Below, piece by piece: positions 1 to 11,319 of a stretch of 64,000 bases of DNA. Made by a program: the position numbers and the translations under genes. Origin of the DNA: Micropterus salmoides. Taxonomy: Eukaryota; Chordata; Actinopteri; Centrarchiformes; Centrarchidae. Location: positions 41,291,437 to 41,355,436 of the forward strand of contig NW_024041150.1 of assembly GCF_014851395.1 (NCBI RefSeq). Direction: 5' to 3'. A model generated the notes under the pieces. The model saw only the letters and a program-made list of their open reading frames with translations. It was not told where the DNA came from and made no database searches. The number at the start of each line of letters is the position of its first letter. Within the stretch, counting starts at the first letter, position 1.

Positions 1-2189
1 CCAGTTTAGCGCTCCGCTAACTTGAAGGTGGGTAAAATGATATGCGCGAGGCTGTTATAGACTTTTCAAATGTTATCGACCGAATGGATTGTGTCAGAGT
101 CAGATAGTGAAACGAGTCATTTTGCTCGGGTTGTGACGCTGAATTATTTTGATCACCTCAATGTGTAGTTGCATTTTTGAGGAGGTGCACGTCAGGCTAC
201 GGCATTAGGTACTGTCCAAGCAGCAAGTTAATTTCACTTAGCAAGTACAGAATTATTTGCAGTGCACTCTTTTCTGTCCTCTCCATGTCAGGTTTTCTGG
301 GCAATTCATAATGTATTCATAAATCGCATTACCCAGGGGGCTCTACGTGACGCTCACCTCTTCCCGCTCAATCCTGCCCGGTTTATCTGTCGGTGGCTAG
401 AATAAGTAACATTACAAAAACCTTAGAAAGCCTAGTTTCAAAAGGGCACAAATGCCGCTTTCACACAGAAATCCCGCAATAAATGCGAAATACATGTCCG
501 CCAACAATGCCGAATTCACTCATTCATACTGAGCAAAATATTGCGGCATGATCCCACAACCGTGTATGCTTTCACATAGCGATCCAGCTTTCCGGGTTAC
601 CATTGAGTCCGCCTGTGCCGCAGCTGCTGGAGCTAATCCAGTCAATTTTCAAAATAAAACAGCAGTGGACAGTTGTTTTATTTTACTAAAGTGATATTGT
701 AATTGACTTTTTTTCCAATATCAAGCACTGCTCGTAAGGATAGACACACAAGCGTTCGCACACACTGCTGCAGTGTCAAAGAGTTCAGCTGGAAATGTTG
801 GTGGTCTGTAAAGAGTTTCTCGCTGGCCAAGATCTGCCTGCATGCTGCATTGCTGCACACACACAGCCTTTGCAGCTGGGTAAAATTATGGCTTATGGTC
901 AGTGAACGCAACACACTCACACACATATATAACAATCAGGGGGCGGGACAGACTGACTGGGGGAACATAAGTTCACAGTTGATCATTTTAAGCCCTGTAT
1001 TATCTGAACATATGCTTATATGCTATATTTATTCTAGATATAATTTCTAATGTCACTTTAAAATATTCCTATCGTAACTTTACTGCTGCATTAACACCTG
1101 ATGGTGTAACCAATCGTCCTGATTGATCATATAATAAAATAACATAGGTTCTTTTCTAGCTTCTTAACAGGGATTTTATATTACAGTGACTGTCAAGTCT
1201 GTCCAGATAGTGAAATGGATTTAGCTGCTGCTGCAGAGCATTCATAAAACACCCACATGAGGATCACCACAGCGGCTGGGTGTTACTGCCAGTTCACCAG
1301 CGAGACAAAAGAGGCCACGCATATCAGTGATCTGCCGACAGCAACCTCCCCGTCACTCAGGCAAACAGAAAAACACATAACTATGTGTAGTTTTTTTGGT
1401 TTGTCATTGTTTTTTAATGGTGCCTGGTTCAACTTCAAGATTGTGAATTATTTAGTTAACTCCAAAAAAAGCCCAACCTGATTACAAGTTGATGTTGAGT
1501 TTTAGACCACCAGATTTTTGTTTTTTCATTTTTTGCAGTAATTTAACCCTTACAGATGCTTCTTATCACTGAAAAATAAATCCCACTAATTCAAAACGGG
1601 CCACAGATCATAAAATATTTTCTGCAGCTTATATAACTGACAGGTTTATGTCAGACTGATTTAATTATTTTTTTAAATCAAGCATATTAAAAAGCATTTG
1701 CAATTAAATCGCCAAATCCACCAAAACAGCAAAGCAAAACGAAGGTCAGGGGGCCCCTTTAAGGGGTACCAGACAGACAACACTGTGCGAACAGCACAGG
1801 AAAACAAGAACTGCCCACTGCATGACATTATATCAGACTGTCTTTTATAGTTTCTGCCTTACAGAATACAGTGTTTTAAAATAGTAAAACACTCCTTTAT
1901 GGGGCCCCTTGGTGAGTCTGGCCCCCATAAACCCCGCTCCTGAATAAAATAGAGTCTAAATGTGTACACACTGTGTGACAATATTACATCCGTTTACATA
2001 CAAATACATTATGGTAGCCTATCATTTTAGACTGCAGTAACCTGTATACACTCACTGAATGCAATAGGCTACTCTGTGTATTTATATTTCAAGTGTGTAT
2101 ATTCAGATCTAACCCGTCTGCAGACGGACCCTCCAGCTGCCGTTAACGGCAAAATCCCCCGGTAGAATAAACAAAAACAACCATACCGC
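1..2189. other. Gene-poor AT-rich region
   Basis: No exon, RNA gene or recognisable transposon coding region could be supported on either strand. The short open frames here have no family features and no convincing splice context. The stretch at 1740-1930 carries GGGGCCCC-rich segments that look like repeat debris. A distant gene's intron or regulatory DNA cannot be excluded. Confidence 0.5.
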
Positions 2190-2420
2190 TCCATCCATCC
2201 GTCCGCGGTCCTCTGTGTGGGTTTGCGGGCCTTGCTGCTGCTGTTCTCGGTGTGATTATTGTCGGTGTGTCGGTGTGTCGGGACTCGGTACCGCCGGGGC
2301 CTCCTCTCTCTGTCTCTCCGGTTCCCCGCCTCCTCGCTCTCCCTTCGCGGTGCGACCCTCCGCCAGCCCCGCCGCCATCAGCGCCAGCGGCACGTCAAGC
2401 ACGCACGGCCCGAGACCACA
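2190..2420. promoter_or_regulatory. CpG-rich island-like block
   Basis: This short GC-rich, CpG-rich block stands out sharply from AT-rich surroundings. Such blocks normally mark TATA-less vertebrate promoters or first exons. On the minus strand an ATG near 2377 opens an Ala/Gly/Arg/Glu-rich frame (begins MAAGLAEGRTAKG) that runs through the island to about 2256, so it could be a first coding exon. I find no clear splice donor or second exon, so the gene it would serve is not identified. Confidence 0.45.
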
Positions 2421-3929
2421 CACTTCCGCCTTGTTGCGTGTGTTGATTTCAAAATAAAAGCTGTGTATTTTCCCATAGGAAAATGCACATAACATTTATA
2501 TTGAATGAGGGATTATTTACTTTTCCATAAATGTTTTCATATTATTGTGTGACGACCATATACAGTCTATGGTGATGACTTAGCTCACAAGGTGTGGCGA
2601 TGCACAATATAGCACAAGAACAAGATGACAAGGCATTTTAACACTATTTTGAGGAAATATTCAATGCTGAAATATAATTGTGTCTACTAATTGTAAAATC
2701 TTTAGCATTAAACACTTTATTTCCTGAATTCTGGAGAACTTTTCCGCATTAATTTATTTCGGAAATGTCTTTATTTATATAAAGTGAAACACAAAAATCA
2801 GGTGAAAGGTGGTATTCAAAATATAAAAACATAATGAAACATTATATAGTAATCAGTAGTTTGTTTTTTAGCTTACGTTAGCCTACTTTTTTTGAAAAAT
2901 GCACATTTGTTTCTTACATACTTACATGACGAAAAATTTCCTTTGGCGACTTGGTGCGTGACAAAATACACAGGTTATAGAATGATTATAACAATAATAA
3001 AATTAAATAAAGAGTGTAGATTTCCCAAACAAAAATGGCCATAATAATATTTATATTGAATGACGGACTATTTAGGTTTCCGTATATGGCCAAATGTTTT
3101 GATCCAATATCTGTTCTTCACATATATTAAACACTAGTCCCGGTATGTTGAAAATGAGGTAAATATTTCCATATATTGTCAAGGGTATTTGATGTATGTG
3201 ACTTTAATATGTTCATGCCTGAATGGGATGTAATTTTATAAAGTTAGAATATGAATTGCAAATACAATATCTAGTTCACAGGGATACTGAGGTGTCATAT
3301 TGTCAAATGTAACATTCTTTCTTTTTGTTTTGTTTTTCTGGTAAAATGTTTGAAAATAATCACGTTTTTTATTTCACAGAGGCAAAGAAAACATTTGTTT
3401 TTAGGAAGCTGCAGTATAGGCTACAGTAAAGTATGCAACCTTAACGATAACCTGACTTGAAGATGTTGTCTTACCCTTTTTCCTTTCACACAATAATAAC
3501 TTGTATGAGCTGCTCCTCACACCTTTATTTTGTAAAGAGGAACAGAACTGTAATTAGACGGGAAATCCCGCGTGTGCGTGTTTTACAAACTCGACAGCCC
3601 CGCCATTACAGCCAGCAGCCGGTAACGGCACCAAGTATCCTGCAGCAAAGCATCATCAGTCTGTCTGTGAAATCAGCAAAGACAATAAAGGGAAATTAAA
3701 CTCCGCATCAAGACTTTCATCATCCTTATTCCATTTTATTATTCTGCTCGACATGTTTGTGCTCCAGTATTAACATGAAATGCAGGAGGTGGATGGAAAT
3801 ACTGATCAGATGAGGGATCGATCTGAAGTGCGCAAACTGTCCGCACGTTGATTAAACCCTATAGTTTTGATAATAAATCGTAGTAGTGATGACAAAAAAA
3901 AGAGGGGGATTATGGATTCTCATGGCGGA
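2421..3929. other. No gene seen
   Basis: AT-rich sequence with no supportable coding exon, RNA gene or recognisable mobile element. The 80-residue plus-strand frame at 3457-3699 shows no family features. Confidence 0.45.
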
Positions 3930-4040
3930 CGCACTGGCGTCTGATTGGCTCCAGGTGACGGGCTGCGGGCCAATCAGAGTGCACGCTGCGGGAGGCTGCC
4001 GCTCCTAGCAACAAGGGGGAACCGCCGGAAGTCAGAGTTT
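3930..4040. promoter_or_regulatory. Promoter-like cluster of CCAAT and ETS motifs
   Basis: About 110 GC-rich bases contain an inverted CCAAT box (GATTGGCT near 3951), a forward CCAAT box (CCAATCAG near 3970), a CTAGCAAC half-site resembling an RFX X-box near 4005 and an ETS-type core (CCGGAAGT near 4025). This combination is typical of TATA-less housekeeping promoters. No downstream exon was found on either strand, so it may serve a gene outside the window or be a relic. Confidence 0.35.
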
Positions 4041-4057
4041 TTTAAACATTTTTGGAG

Positions 4058-4148
4058 CCTAGTTTACTTTACTTTACTACTACTTTACGACTACTTTACT
4101 TTACTACTACTTTACGACTACTTTACTTTACGACTACTTTACTTTAGG
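4058..4148. repeat. Short tandem repeat (ACTTTACTACT-like)
   Basis: Imperfect copies of ACTTTACTACT and ACTTTACGACT units run for about 90 bases. They create an artificial open frame on the plus strand. This is a simple tandem repeat directly downstream of the promoter-like patch. Confidence 0.8.
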
Positions 4149-4401
4149 TGAGAATTTCCATTTTATGCACCTGCATGTTGTTGTTTTTACTCCACTACAT
4201 TTAACTGACAGCTTCAGTTACCATTTAGGCTACTTTTCAGATTACAATTCTTCATACCTTTACTGTCCACTGAAAACCGTCTAAAGACATGGTGATTTTT
4301 AATGTTTGTGATTTTATTTAATTTTTTTTGTCTACACTCACATACAGACATTTATTGTTTTATTTATTTATTTTAATTTTTGATATTTTATTTTAATTTT
4401 C

Positions 4402-4448
<47 letters not shown>

Positions 4449-5593
4449 TCACTGTTATTAATTTGATGAACCATATTACACACACAGGCTTACTTCATTT
4501 ATTTTTTTTATTTTTTTTACACACACAAACACACACTTTTACTGTTTTAATTAGGCTACTTTATTTAATGAACTGTATGAAATGAATTGCTCTTTTGTAA
4601 TTTATTTGTAGCTTTGGCAATATTGTTGTTTTACATTCATGCCAATAAAGCTGAAGTGAATTGATAAACTAAAGATTTTACTGCACAATGAGCACTTTTA
4701 CTTTTAAGACTTTAAGTAAATATTGCTGATAAAAACTTTGACTAAAGCAAGGGTTTGATTATTTTTAAATACAGTCTATGGTTTGAATGCAGGAGTTTTA
4801 CATTGGAGTTTTGTCACAGTCGTATTTTGTATTTTACCTTAGTGAAAGATCTAAATACTTTTAATCTCAATACAGTTAATTTACCCTTCTTTATATGCTG
4901 TTTGAGTAATTTATGCTACAAAAACACATTGGATATTATGAGGTCAGCAATGCTTTGAAATGTTCAGCAAAGTAACAAGTAACTATCAGATCAATTTAGT
5001 GGAATAAAAAGTGTAAATGTACTCAATACTCAATTAAGCACAAGTAGCTACCTCAAAATTATATTGCACTTGAGTGAAGGTACTTATTTACATCATCACT
5101 GCACCTCGTTATCAGTGAAGGATCCTCTTTAGCAATCCAAAATATAATATCTCCTGATACATACAGTAACAATTTTCCTATTATTTTTGTTTTGATAATT
5201 TTGTACTGTCCACCACAGGTGTACTCTGCTGCCTGTTACTCTTTTTTCATATTATGTCGCCCTCTGGTGGTTGCTGTGTTTACAATCATAGGAAATCCCT
5301 TTCTCCTCCTGTTAGCGTACCAGTATGTAATCCTCACAATACTAATGCAAAAAAAATGTCAAATTATAAAATTCCTTTCTAGTTACCCCTAATTATATTA
5401 TAATGGCTAAATAAATACCGGCCAGTTTGCCCATTAGCCTTGTAGTCCCTACTTTCAGATTGACTTCTTTTAACTGGGCAAGAGGTCGTTTTCAATGACC
5501 CCCCACACATGGGTTTTTGTGACTGTATTATTGAGTATATTTTATATTATGGCACCTATTTTATGTAAGAACATGAAGGTTTTATTTTGAAAG
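4149..5593. other. AT-rich stretch, no gene seen
   Basis: No exon or recognisable transposon coding region was seen. It contains a CA microsatellite, listed separately, and poly-T/ATTT-rich runs. Confidence 0.4.
4404..4446. repeat. (CA)n microsatellite
   Basis: About 20 uninterrupted CA dinucleotides, followed by a degenerate second CA run near 4520-4536. Confidence 0.95.
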
Positions 5594-6236
5594 TAACTTG
5601 TTATTTAGGTGATGGAGACCACTTGGTTTGATCCTGGCAGTTGTAACGACAGTCATTATGGTCGAATTTACCTGAACGCCCGTTGTTGGTATCCAAAGAA
5701 GGTTAAAGTCAACGGAAACTCGGCTTGGTTGAAGATACTAGAAAAGGTTCCGTCCCTCATCCAAGAGACTTCTTCAGTTCTGAAATGACTGGTAGAGAAA
5801 CTCTGTGGAGTTGTTTGCCAAGATCATCGATACAGCTGGTTAGTTAGTGCTCCTGGCCACCACCCGTGGCCAAGTCTGAACAACCATTATTGGCATCTTC
5901 ACCTGAGGCCAAGAGGTTACGCTTGACCATAACATCTGTCGTTACAACAGCCAGGAGCACTAACGAACCAGCGGTATCGATGATCTGCCCTTGACTTTAA
6001 CCTTCTTAACCTTCGGAGAACCTTCACCGTTGTTGGTATGTTTGCTCAAACTCCTGGGAAGGGTTGGAAGCACACCGTTGTGGGGGATACGTAAGTAATG
6101 TTTGCAGGCATCCTCCCCTGTTGAGAGATGGTTTTCTACTGTGGTGTAAATAGCTTCCTTCACTTCTCTTTAAAACCATCTGTCCTCCCTATCAAAAATA
6201 TTAACGTTGTCCTTGAAAGAGGATTAGGGGTCATCT
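5594..6236 (-). mobile_element. Penelope-like element terminal fragments
   Basis: The segment matches, at the level of motifs, the Penelope-like copy at 32.9-34.4 kb. The minus-strand frame near 5960-6163 begins with a KEAIYTTVE core equivalent to the region after the GIY-YIG domain there. The end signature (CATCGATAC..GCTGGTT.GTTAGTG) occurs near 5825 in one orientation and as its reverse complement near 5952-5975, so two element ends sit head to head. Coding potential is destroyed by stops and deletions. Confidence 0.65.
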
Positions 6237-6237
6237 A

Positions 6238-6810
6238 ATGGAAGAAGTGAAAAGCACATCCCTGAACCTTTTCAGAGGAACACCAAAGAACAACCGGCAC
6301 ATATATATGGTACCACTCATTGGTCAAGCCTTCACAGACCACAACGACTCAGTGGACAGTAATATCAAATTCACACAAGAGGTTGTCAGCAACAGCAGTT
6401 TGGTCTTCTGTACACACTGAAGAGGACAGCAGCCTCCCCTTTGGAGAATACAGGAAACCCTACTCTTTGGCTCTCACCAAAGTTATCAGGACCCTGCACC
6501 ACCGAGATGATAACTGACCAATAAGAGCCCATGAGACTGAGCATAATCACCTGAAGGATGCTCTTAAAGCTCGTGGATATCCAAACTGGACCTTTATGAA
6601 AATAGCCACAAGATCCAGGAAGAACACCAATGAGGAAAATAATAATAACCACAACATCATGATTGGGTAAGAATCTGGAGTATCAGAGAAGTTCAGGAGT
6701 ATTAAACCCAAGAACACGTTAAGAGACATTGGAAGACATGAAAAACAATCTAGCGTATGCTGTCTAATGAGGTGAGGTATGCACAGATCTGTGTATTGGG
6801 GCAACTAAAC
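6238..6810 (+). mobile_element. Penelope-like element, decayed polymerase C-terminal part
   Basis: The three plus-strand frames contain scattered pieces (HTEEDSSLPFGEYRKP, RTLHHRDDN) that align with HIEEDRSLQIGVYRKP and RTLHHRAEN in the minus-strand Penelope-like protein at 33.0-33.9 kb. These residues lie between the reverse transcriptase core and the GIY-YIG endonuclease. Multiple stops and frame changes show a non-functional fossil, oriented opposite to the fragment just upstream. Confidence 0.7.
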
Positions 6811-7956
6811 AAACACTATGTGACGCAAACAAAATGTCTGGTCAAATTTTGGTTTAATTTAATGTAATCCATTTTGTAGCACAGTTTATATTAATTTATT
6901 AGTCTGGTCCCAGAAGCATTTTGTATTACATATATGTAGGGGGCAGCAGAGCACTCGCTGTAATGGTGAGTGTTTTGATGATGTAGCTGTCGTAGCCATG
7001 ACATTCTGGCAAGACCGACCAGACCGACGGCAGCAAGTTTCCTCTGCATATTTTATGTTTAACAGGTAAATAAGCATAGTAAATCCTTATCTCTTATGTT
7101 TAAGCCGTTTTTAGGATTCACTATGTAGTTTGTTGTGTTCAGATAAGTTTCTCTGACTCCCCCATGTCAACCCGTGCTCACTCCATGACTCGTCACATAT
7201 GGACGCATGGTCAAAAAGATCCATCGGCGTCAGTGTGTAACGCACTGAGGATCCCTCATAGTGTCATAGTTCAACGCAGTTTGGCCCTGTAGCGTCAGTT
7301 TTTGATGGTAAAGGCAGAGTAAGGAGTTGGTTGGTGTGGATGGAGGGCCAGAACCCGGACTTTGAACCAGAAGAGCGGGGTTACTGTCTCTTGTGAAACA
7401 AAAAGTCAACATTAAATATTTTTATGCAAGTTAGGTTAATGGGGTAAGTTACGCAAGTGACGTAGGGTTACATGTTAACTGACGTACGTAGTTATTTTAA
7501 CCCAAACCACGATCTTTTCCTAACTAAAGTTTTGTTGCCTAAACCTAACCAAACTGCAACGTTTCACAACTTTAACAATATGCCGTTTCAAAATGGCGAT
7601 GTTTCCAAACGATAGCGTTTTATTTTGAAATTTTACGTTATGCATATGTATTGTTGCTAACTTTACCTAAACTAATGAACAGCTGTTCGCCAGAGACATG
7701 CCTGTAAACCAGTCCAGCAAACGGCTGCTGTCACCAGTAATGTTGCCTGGATGCTAGAAGCAGGTGTTTAGTTACCCCAGGCGGCTTTTGAGTAAATGTA
7801 ATCCTGATAACCAGCTGGTTAAAAGTTAAAGTGAGATCTATCCGTAGCTACATCTTGCCGGCATGCAGCTAAATTTCTTTGTTTGATAAATTTGATCATC
7901 GATAGAAATGGTGGATTACATGTAAACAATTGCGAAACACAAGTCTATTTGTTAAG
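6811..7956. other. Non-coding, dispersed-repeat-like DNA
   Basis: No exon is supported. The part around 7480-7600 (AACCCAAACCACGATCTTTT, then CTAACC-type words) resembles a common dispersed repeat of percomorph genomes, from memory and not checked. The sequence lies downstream of gene A. Confidence 0.35.
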
Positions 7957-7962
7957 TTTATT
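7957..7962 (-). promoter_or_regulatory. Possible poly(A) signal of gene A
   Basis: AATAAA on the minus strand, about 300 bases beyond the stop codon of the gene A finger exon. Position and hexamer fit a polyadenylation signal, but AT-rich sequence produces such hexamers by chance. Confidence 0.35.
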
Positions 7963-8265
7963 AAGAAACTTTTGTGTCCTTGCTGACGTCAAAGTCACAT
8001 ACAAGCTGATTTCAGGAGGGGCGGCAGAGGGCTGAACCAGGTAAAGTAGGAAGGGGAAAGTTTTGTTCTATATGTAAAATGTGTGTATAATTGTGTGTTC
8101 AAAGAATGATAATGTTTACAAGTCCAAGCAGAAGTTAGTTTTCTGTGTTGTGGACACATTTCTGTCAGTATCACAAAAGAATGAAGGATAGATGTGGTTT
8201 TCAGCGCCATCAAAACAACCTCCATCACCACTTTTTAGACAGAACAGGTTGATAAAAGGAGTTTT

Positions 8266-9571
8266 TTAGGAGGTGGATGCGTTCAGGAACAGGTTTTCTT
8301 CCCCCTGGTGGCTCTTCTTGTGTGTTTTCAGACAGTGGCTCTGAGTGAAAGCTTTGTCGCAGACGGTGCACTTGTAAGGTTTCTCTCCGTTGTGGGTCCT
8401 CATGTGGACCTTCAGGTGTTCTTGGCGAAAGCACGCTTTCCCACAAACCCCACAGACAAACCGCTTGATGCCCAGGTGGGTCCTCACGTGGTTGGTCAGG
8501 TAAGTCTTGTGTTTAAAACAGCGGCCGCACTCTGAGCAGCTGTACGGCGCCTCGTCGGTGTGCACACGCATGTGCACGTTCAGCTTTGCGCTGGATTTGA
8601 AGCCTTTGCTACATATGCTGCAGATGAACGGCCTGTCATTGCTGTGCGTTAGCATGTGAGTTTTTAAACTGCTCTTTTCCACAAACGTCTTGCAGCAGAT
8701 GTGGCAGAGGTACGGCCGGTCTCTGGAGGCATGGACCTTCTCATGCGACTTCAACCCAGCGGGACCTTTGAAACGCTTCCCACAAAGCTCACAGCCGTAA
8801 CGTCTCTCTACCGAGTGGGTCGCCTTGTGGCGAGTTAAAGATCGCCGGTCGTAGACAGATTTACCACAAATATTGCAGTGGTACTTGTCTCTACCTGTGT
8901 GTATCATGCTGTGAGCTTTGAGCTGTGTCTTTAGACCAAACGCCTTCGGGCAAATATCACACTTGTGTGGTTTATCAGCCACGTGGACCCAACGGTGAGC
9001 ACACAAAGTTGACAATCGTCCAAAGGTTTTGTGGCAAACGTCACATTTAAACGGTCTGTCTCCTGTGTGTAGAGTGGTGTGGGAGTTGAGGCTAGTTTTG
9101 GTGAGGAAAGATTTCCCACAATGAGAACAGTCGTGACTTTTTTGATAATTTCTAAGATGTCCCTTTAACTCTTCAACAGATTCAAACTGCTCTCCACACA
9201 CTCCACAAACAAGCTGTGATTTCTCAACGTGACTCCAGGCGTGTTTGATCAAACTGCCCAAGTTCCGGTACAAAAGTCCACAGACTTTACAGGGCGTTTT
9301 ACTGCTCCCAATCAACTGCCCCTTCACACCAGACAAATTGGACTCTTTCTTCTTCCTCTTCTTTGGCGACTGCAGATCAGGATCTGGTTTCCAGTCGTCG
9401 TCTCCGTTGAATGCCTCATCTCCATCTTTGTCTGCATCATCACTGGAGTCCACTTGGCTCTCAGCAGCATCTTCATCATCAGCTTCCTCCGTTTCCATGT
9501 CTTGTTGTTGTGATGTTGAGCTGCTGGACTGAACATCCACTTTGTCACCTTCCACATGCTGAACAGAGCAG
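8266..9571 (-). CDS. Gene A terminal exon: 12-finger C2H2 zinc-finger protein
   Basis: This is the last coding exon of a probable nuclear DNA-binding transcriptional regulator. The exon begins after a CCCCACAG acceptor at 9571 in phase 2 and has 434 intact codons. An acidic Ser/Asp/Glu-rich leader (about residues 8-65) is followed by a basic SPKKRKKKE nuclear-localisation-like motif (about 69-77). Twelve fingers then run from about residue 95 to 420. Eleven are canonical C-X2-C-X12-H-X3-H; finger 2 has an aberrant histidine end (H..NYQKSH). TGERP-type linkers occur but several are degenerate. The frame is uninterrupted, so this is the best-preserved finger exon with gene D. The DNA target is unknown. 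Orthology to a named ZNF cannot be set from sequence alone. Confidence 0.95.
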
Positions 9572-10284
9572 CTGTGGGGAAAAATGTAAACATTACTTTG
9601 TGCATACACAGATAATTGTAGTGTCCTCACATTAATCCGGACAAAATTTGAACATAAAATACGACATTAGAGTTTTTGACCTCCGCTGTTTTCTTTCCTT
9701 GTGCAAGAATGGAAGAAAAGGACTGCCAGCTGCATGTACACGTACACGTGGACGTAAACAATGCTGAATTTAAAATATTGAAAATAAAATTGTCTTTCAA
9801 ACGTTTATTGAGGAAGGAAATGTTTTCAACATGTTTATTAGTAGAGCCCACTACCGATCTATCTTTTTGCAGATATTATTATTATTATGGGCTGCTTGCA
9901 GATATATCTATATCGCCATTTATAACAGCCGATATGAATATTAAAAAGAGAAACACAGAGTGGGATCCTTCCCTCATGTCATAAGTGTTGCATAGTTGGC
10001 CCACCAGGGGGCGCGCTGCAGCTCCTCTGTTAACAACACTGCAACCGACAGACGTGATTGTAGATTTATTTCTGAAACGGTTTGGCTTCAAAGAGATGTT
10101 TCTTTGCATCAGACCAAATGCGGATATAATTTTTTTGTTGTGTGACTTGCGTGAGTGTGATCGCTGGACTACTAGTTGTAGTAAAAGTTTCTACAGGACT
10201 TTTGATCTTTTATTCAAACATGAAAATTAGCCATTTGCTGGAATCAGTTGTAAAAGAAATCAGTTCAAGTTGTTTTTAAATTAC
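9572..10284 (-). other. Gene A last intron
   Basis: Intron between ACID-D and the finger exon. The first 100 bases next to the acceptor are nearly the same in all four paralogs. No other exon or element is recognised. Confidence 0.6.
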
Positions 10285-10382
10285 CTTGAGCTGAGCCCGG
10301 CTTCATCGCTTTGGACGGTGGATGGAAAATCAGTGGAGGCGGCGCCTCTCTGTAAAAGGTGGAGCTCCTCCTCCTCTCCTGT
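10285..10382 (-). CDS. Gene A exon ACID-D (acidic linker)
   Basis: Acceptor CTTGCAG precedes ACAGGAGAGG and the donor is AAG/GTAATT. The 98-nt exon is open from phase 0 to phase 2, and joining it to the finger exon restores the finger frame. It encodes TGEEEEELHLLQ followed by a Ser/Thr-rich tail ending DEAGLSS. It is probably a flexible acidic spacer between the DOM domain and the finger array. Confidence 0.75.
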
Positions 10383-10511
10383 CTGCAAGAATTTGTTCCC
10401 AAATTATATTAAGCTAGTTCAGTTTCAGAAGAAACCTCAGGTAGCTTCAGAGTCTTACAGAGCAGCGACCTGTACGTGGTATAAGAAGACGGGTAATATT
10501 ACAGTATCTAC

Positions 10512-10756
10512 CTTCAGTCGGATGTAGAGGGCGGAGTGTCCTGCTCCAGTGAGCCTCATGCTCCTGAAGATCTCCTCTGGTGTCAGCGTCTTTACTTTGA
10601 GCGGCTGGAGCCTCTTACTCCAGTCAGACTTGAAGACCTCAAAAGGTTTGTTGTGTCCTGCCAGCTGAGGGAAGGTGGACCTCAGCAGGTCTAGGAAGTC
10701 CGCCTCCTGTAGGTCACGAGGACACTGCAGCTTCTGAACCGGATATTTCTGAAACA
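10512..10756 (-). CDS. Gene A exon DOM-D (uncharacterised conserved domain)
   Basis: A 245-nt exon, acceptor TTTCAG before TGTTTCAG, donor CTGAAG/GTAGAT, phase 1 to phase 0, open throughout. The 82 residues begin VFQKYPVQKLQCP. They contain a probable amphipathic helix (EADFLDLLRSTFPQL), a basic strand-like segment (KRLQPLKV), a second helix (TPEEIFRSM) and a terminal strand (TGAGHSALYIRLK). The same exon occurs nine times in the window, so it is a genuine conserved module. It is not KRAB, SCAN or BTB. Its function is unknown; protein interaction is the natural guess for a domain placed ahead of C2H2 fingers. Confidence 0.8.
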
Positions 10757-10844
10757 CTGAAACAGACAAAGATTCACATTACCTCTTAACAACCTCCGTC
10801 CACCTCACATTTAGTCCATCCAGAACTACATCTTTAATATTAAC

Positions 10845-10975
10845 CGTTTTTTGAAAGAACATCTGACTGAGAATTCTCCAGTACGCAGACTCTGAGCAGG
10901 TGGTGATTGGTTCCTCCGTGAAGGCTTGGTCTGCCAGGCTTCCTCCTCACAGACGAATCTCCGGGAGACGATAAC
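10845..10975 (-). CDS. Gene A exon AT-D (AT-hook-like)
   Basis: A 131-nt exon, phase 2 to phase 1. Acceptor TTTCAG precedes GTTATCG and the donor is AACG/GTTAAT. It encodes LSSPGDSSVRRKPGRPSL and then LLRVCVLENSQSDVLSKN, which runs straight into VFQKYPV of the DOM exon. The RRKPGRP core resembles an AT-hook (GRP flanked by basic residues), which binds the minor groove of AT DNA in other proteins. One weak hook alone may simply be a basic linker. Confidence 0.7.
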
Positions 10976-11254
10976 CTGAAAGATGATCACAATATCTGAT
11001 TCTCCTGTAGCCATCTATGAATGTTATTATTAAGATAAATATTCAAATGTGATGTGACAATGAAGGTGACTGAAAACTAACTCAGGCCCACCGTGTTTAA
11101 TGAAGTCAAGGTTTGGGAAAATTTAAAAAGTCTTTCAGTGTGAAAACAGTTCCCCATCTGATTTTGAGAAAATCATGCAGACAAATCCAGCAAGAACGGA
11201 TCATTGTGCACCCACCTGTGGGCAGATATGTTGTTCTCTTTAGTTTTTAGTTAC

Positions 11255-11319
11255 CTGGGGTGTATTTGGGTTTGATCAGCTGACGTGGAGGCAGAGCTGG
11301 ATGGAGAATCATCTCGCCT
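11255..11319 (-). CDS. Gene A linker exon STS-C
   Basis: A 65-nt exon, phase 0 to phase 2, donor CCCCAG/GTAACT. It encodes a Ser-rich stretch (DDSPSSSASTSADQTQ). The acceptor is less certain because several AGs lie together; TAGAG/AGGCGA is chosen because it preserves phase from DOM-C into AT-D. Confidence 0.55.

Noticed and set aside
2215..2495. Four overlapping 64-80 codon frames in the CpG-rich block
   Set aside because: GC-rich sequence has few stop codons. No splice or family support, so only a possible promoter/first exon is reported.
8225..8446. 73-78 codon frames overlapping the end of each finger exon (FHSEPLSENT-type)
   Set aside because: They are alternative-frame readings of the last fingers, repeated only through gene duplication.
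9229..9635. Several 74-95 codon frames antisense or out of frame to the finger exon leader, repeated in all four genes
   Set aside because: They recur only because the finger exon is duplicated; they are shadows of the acidic leader in other frames.
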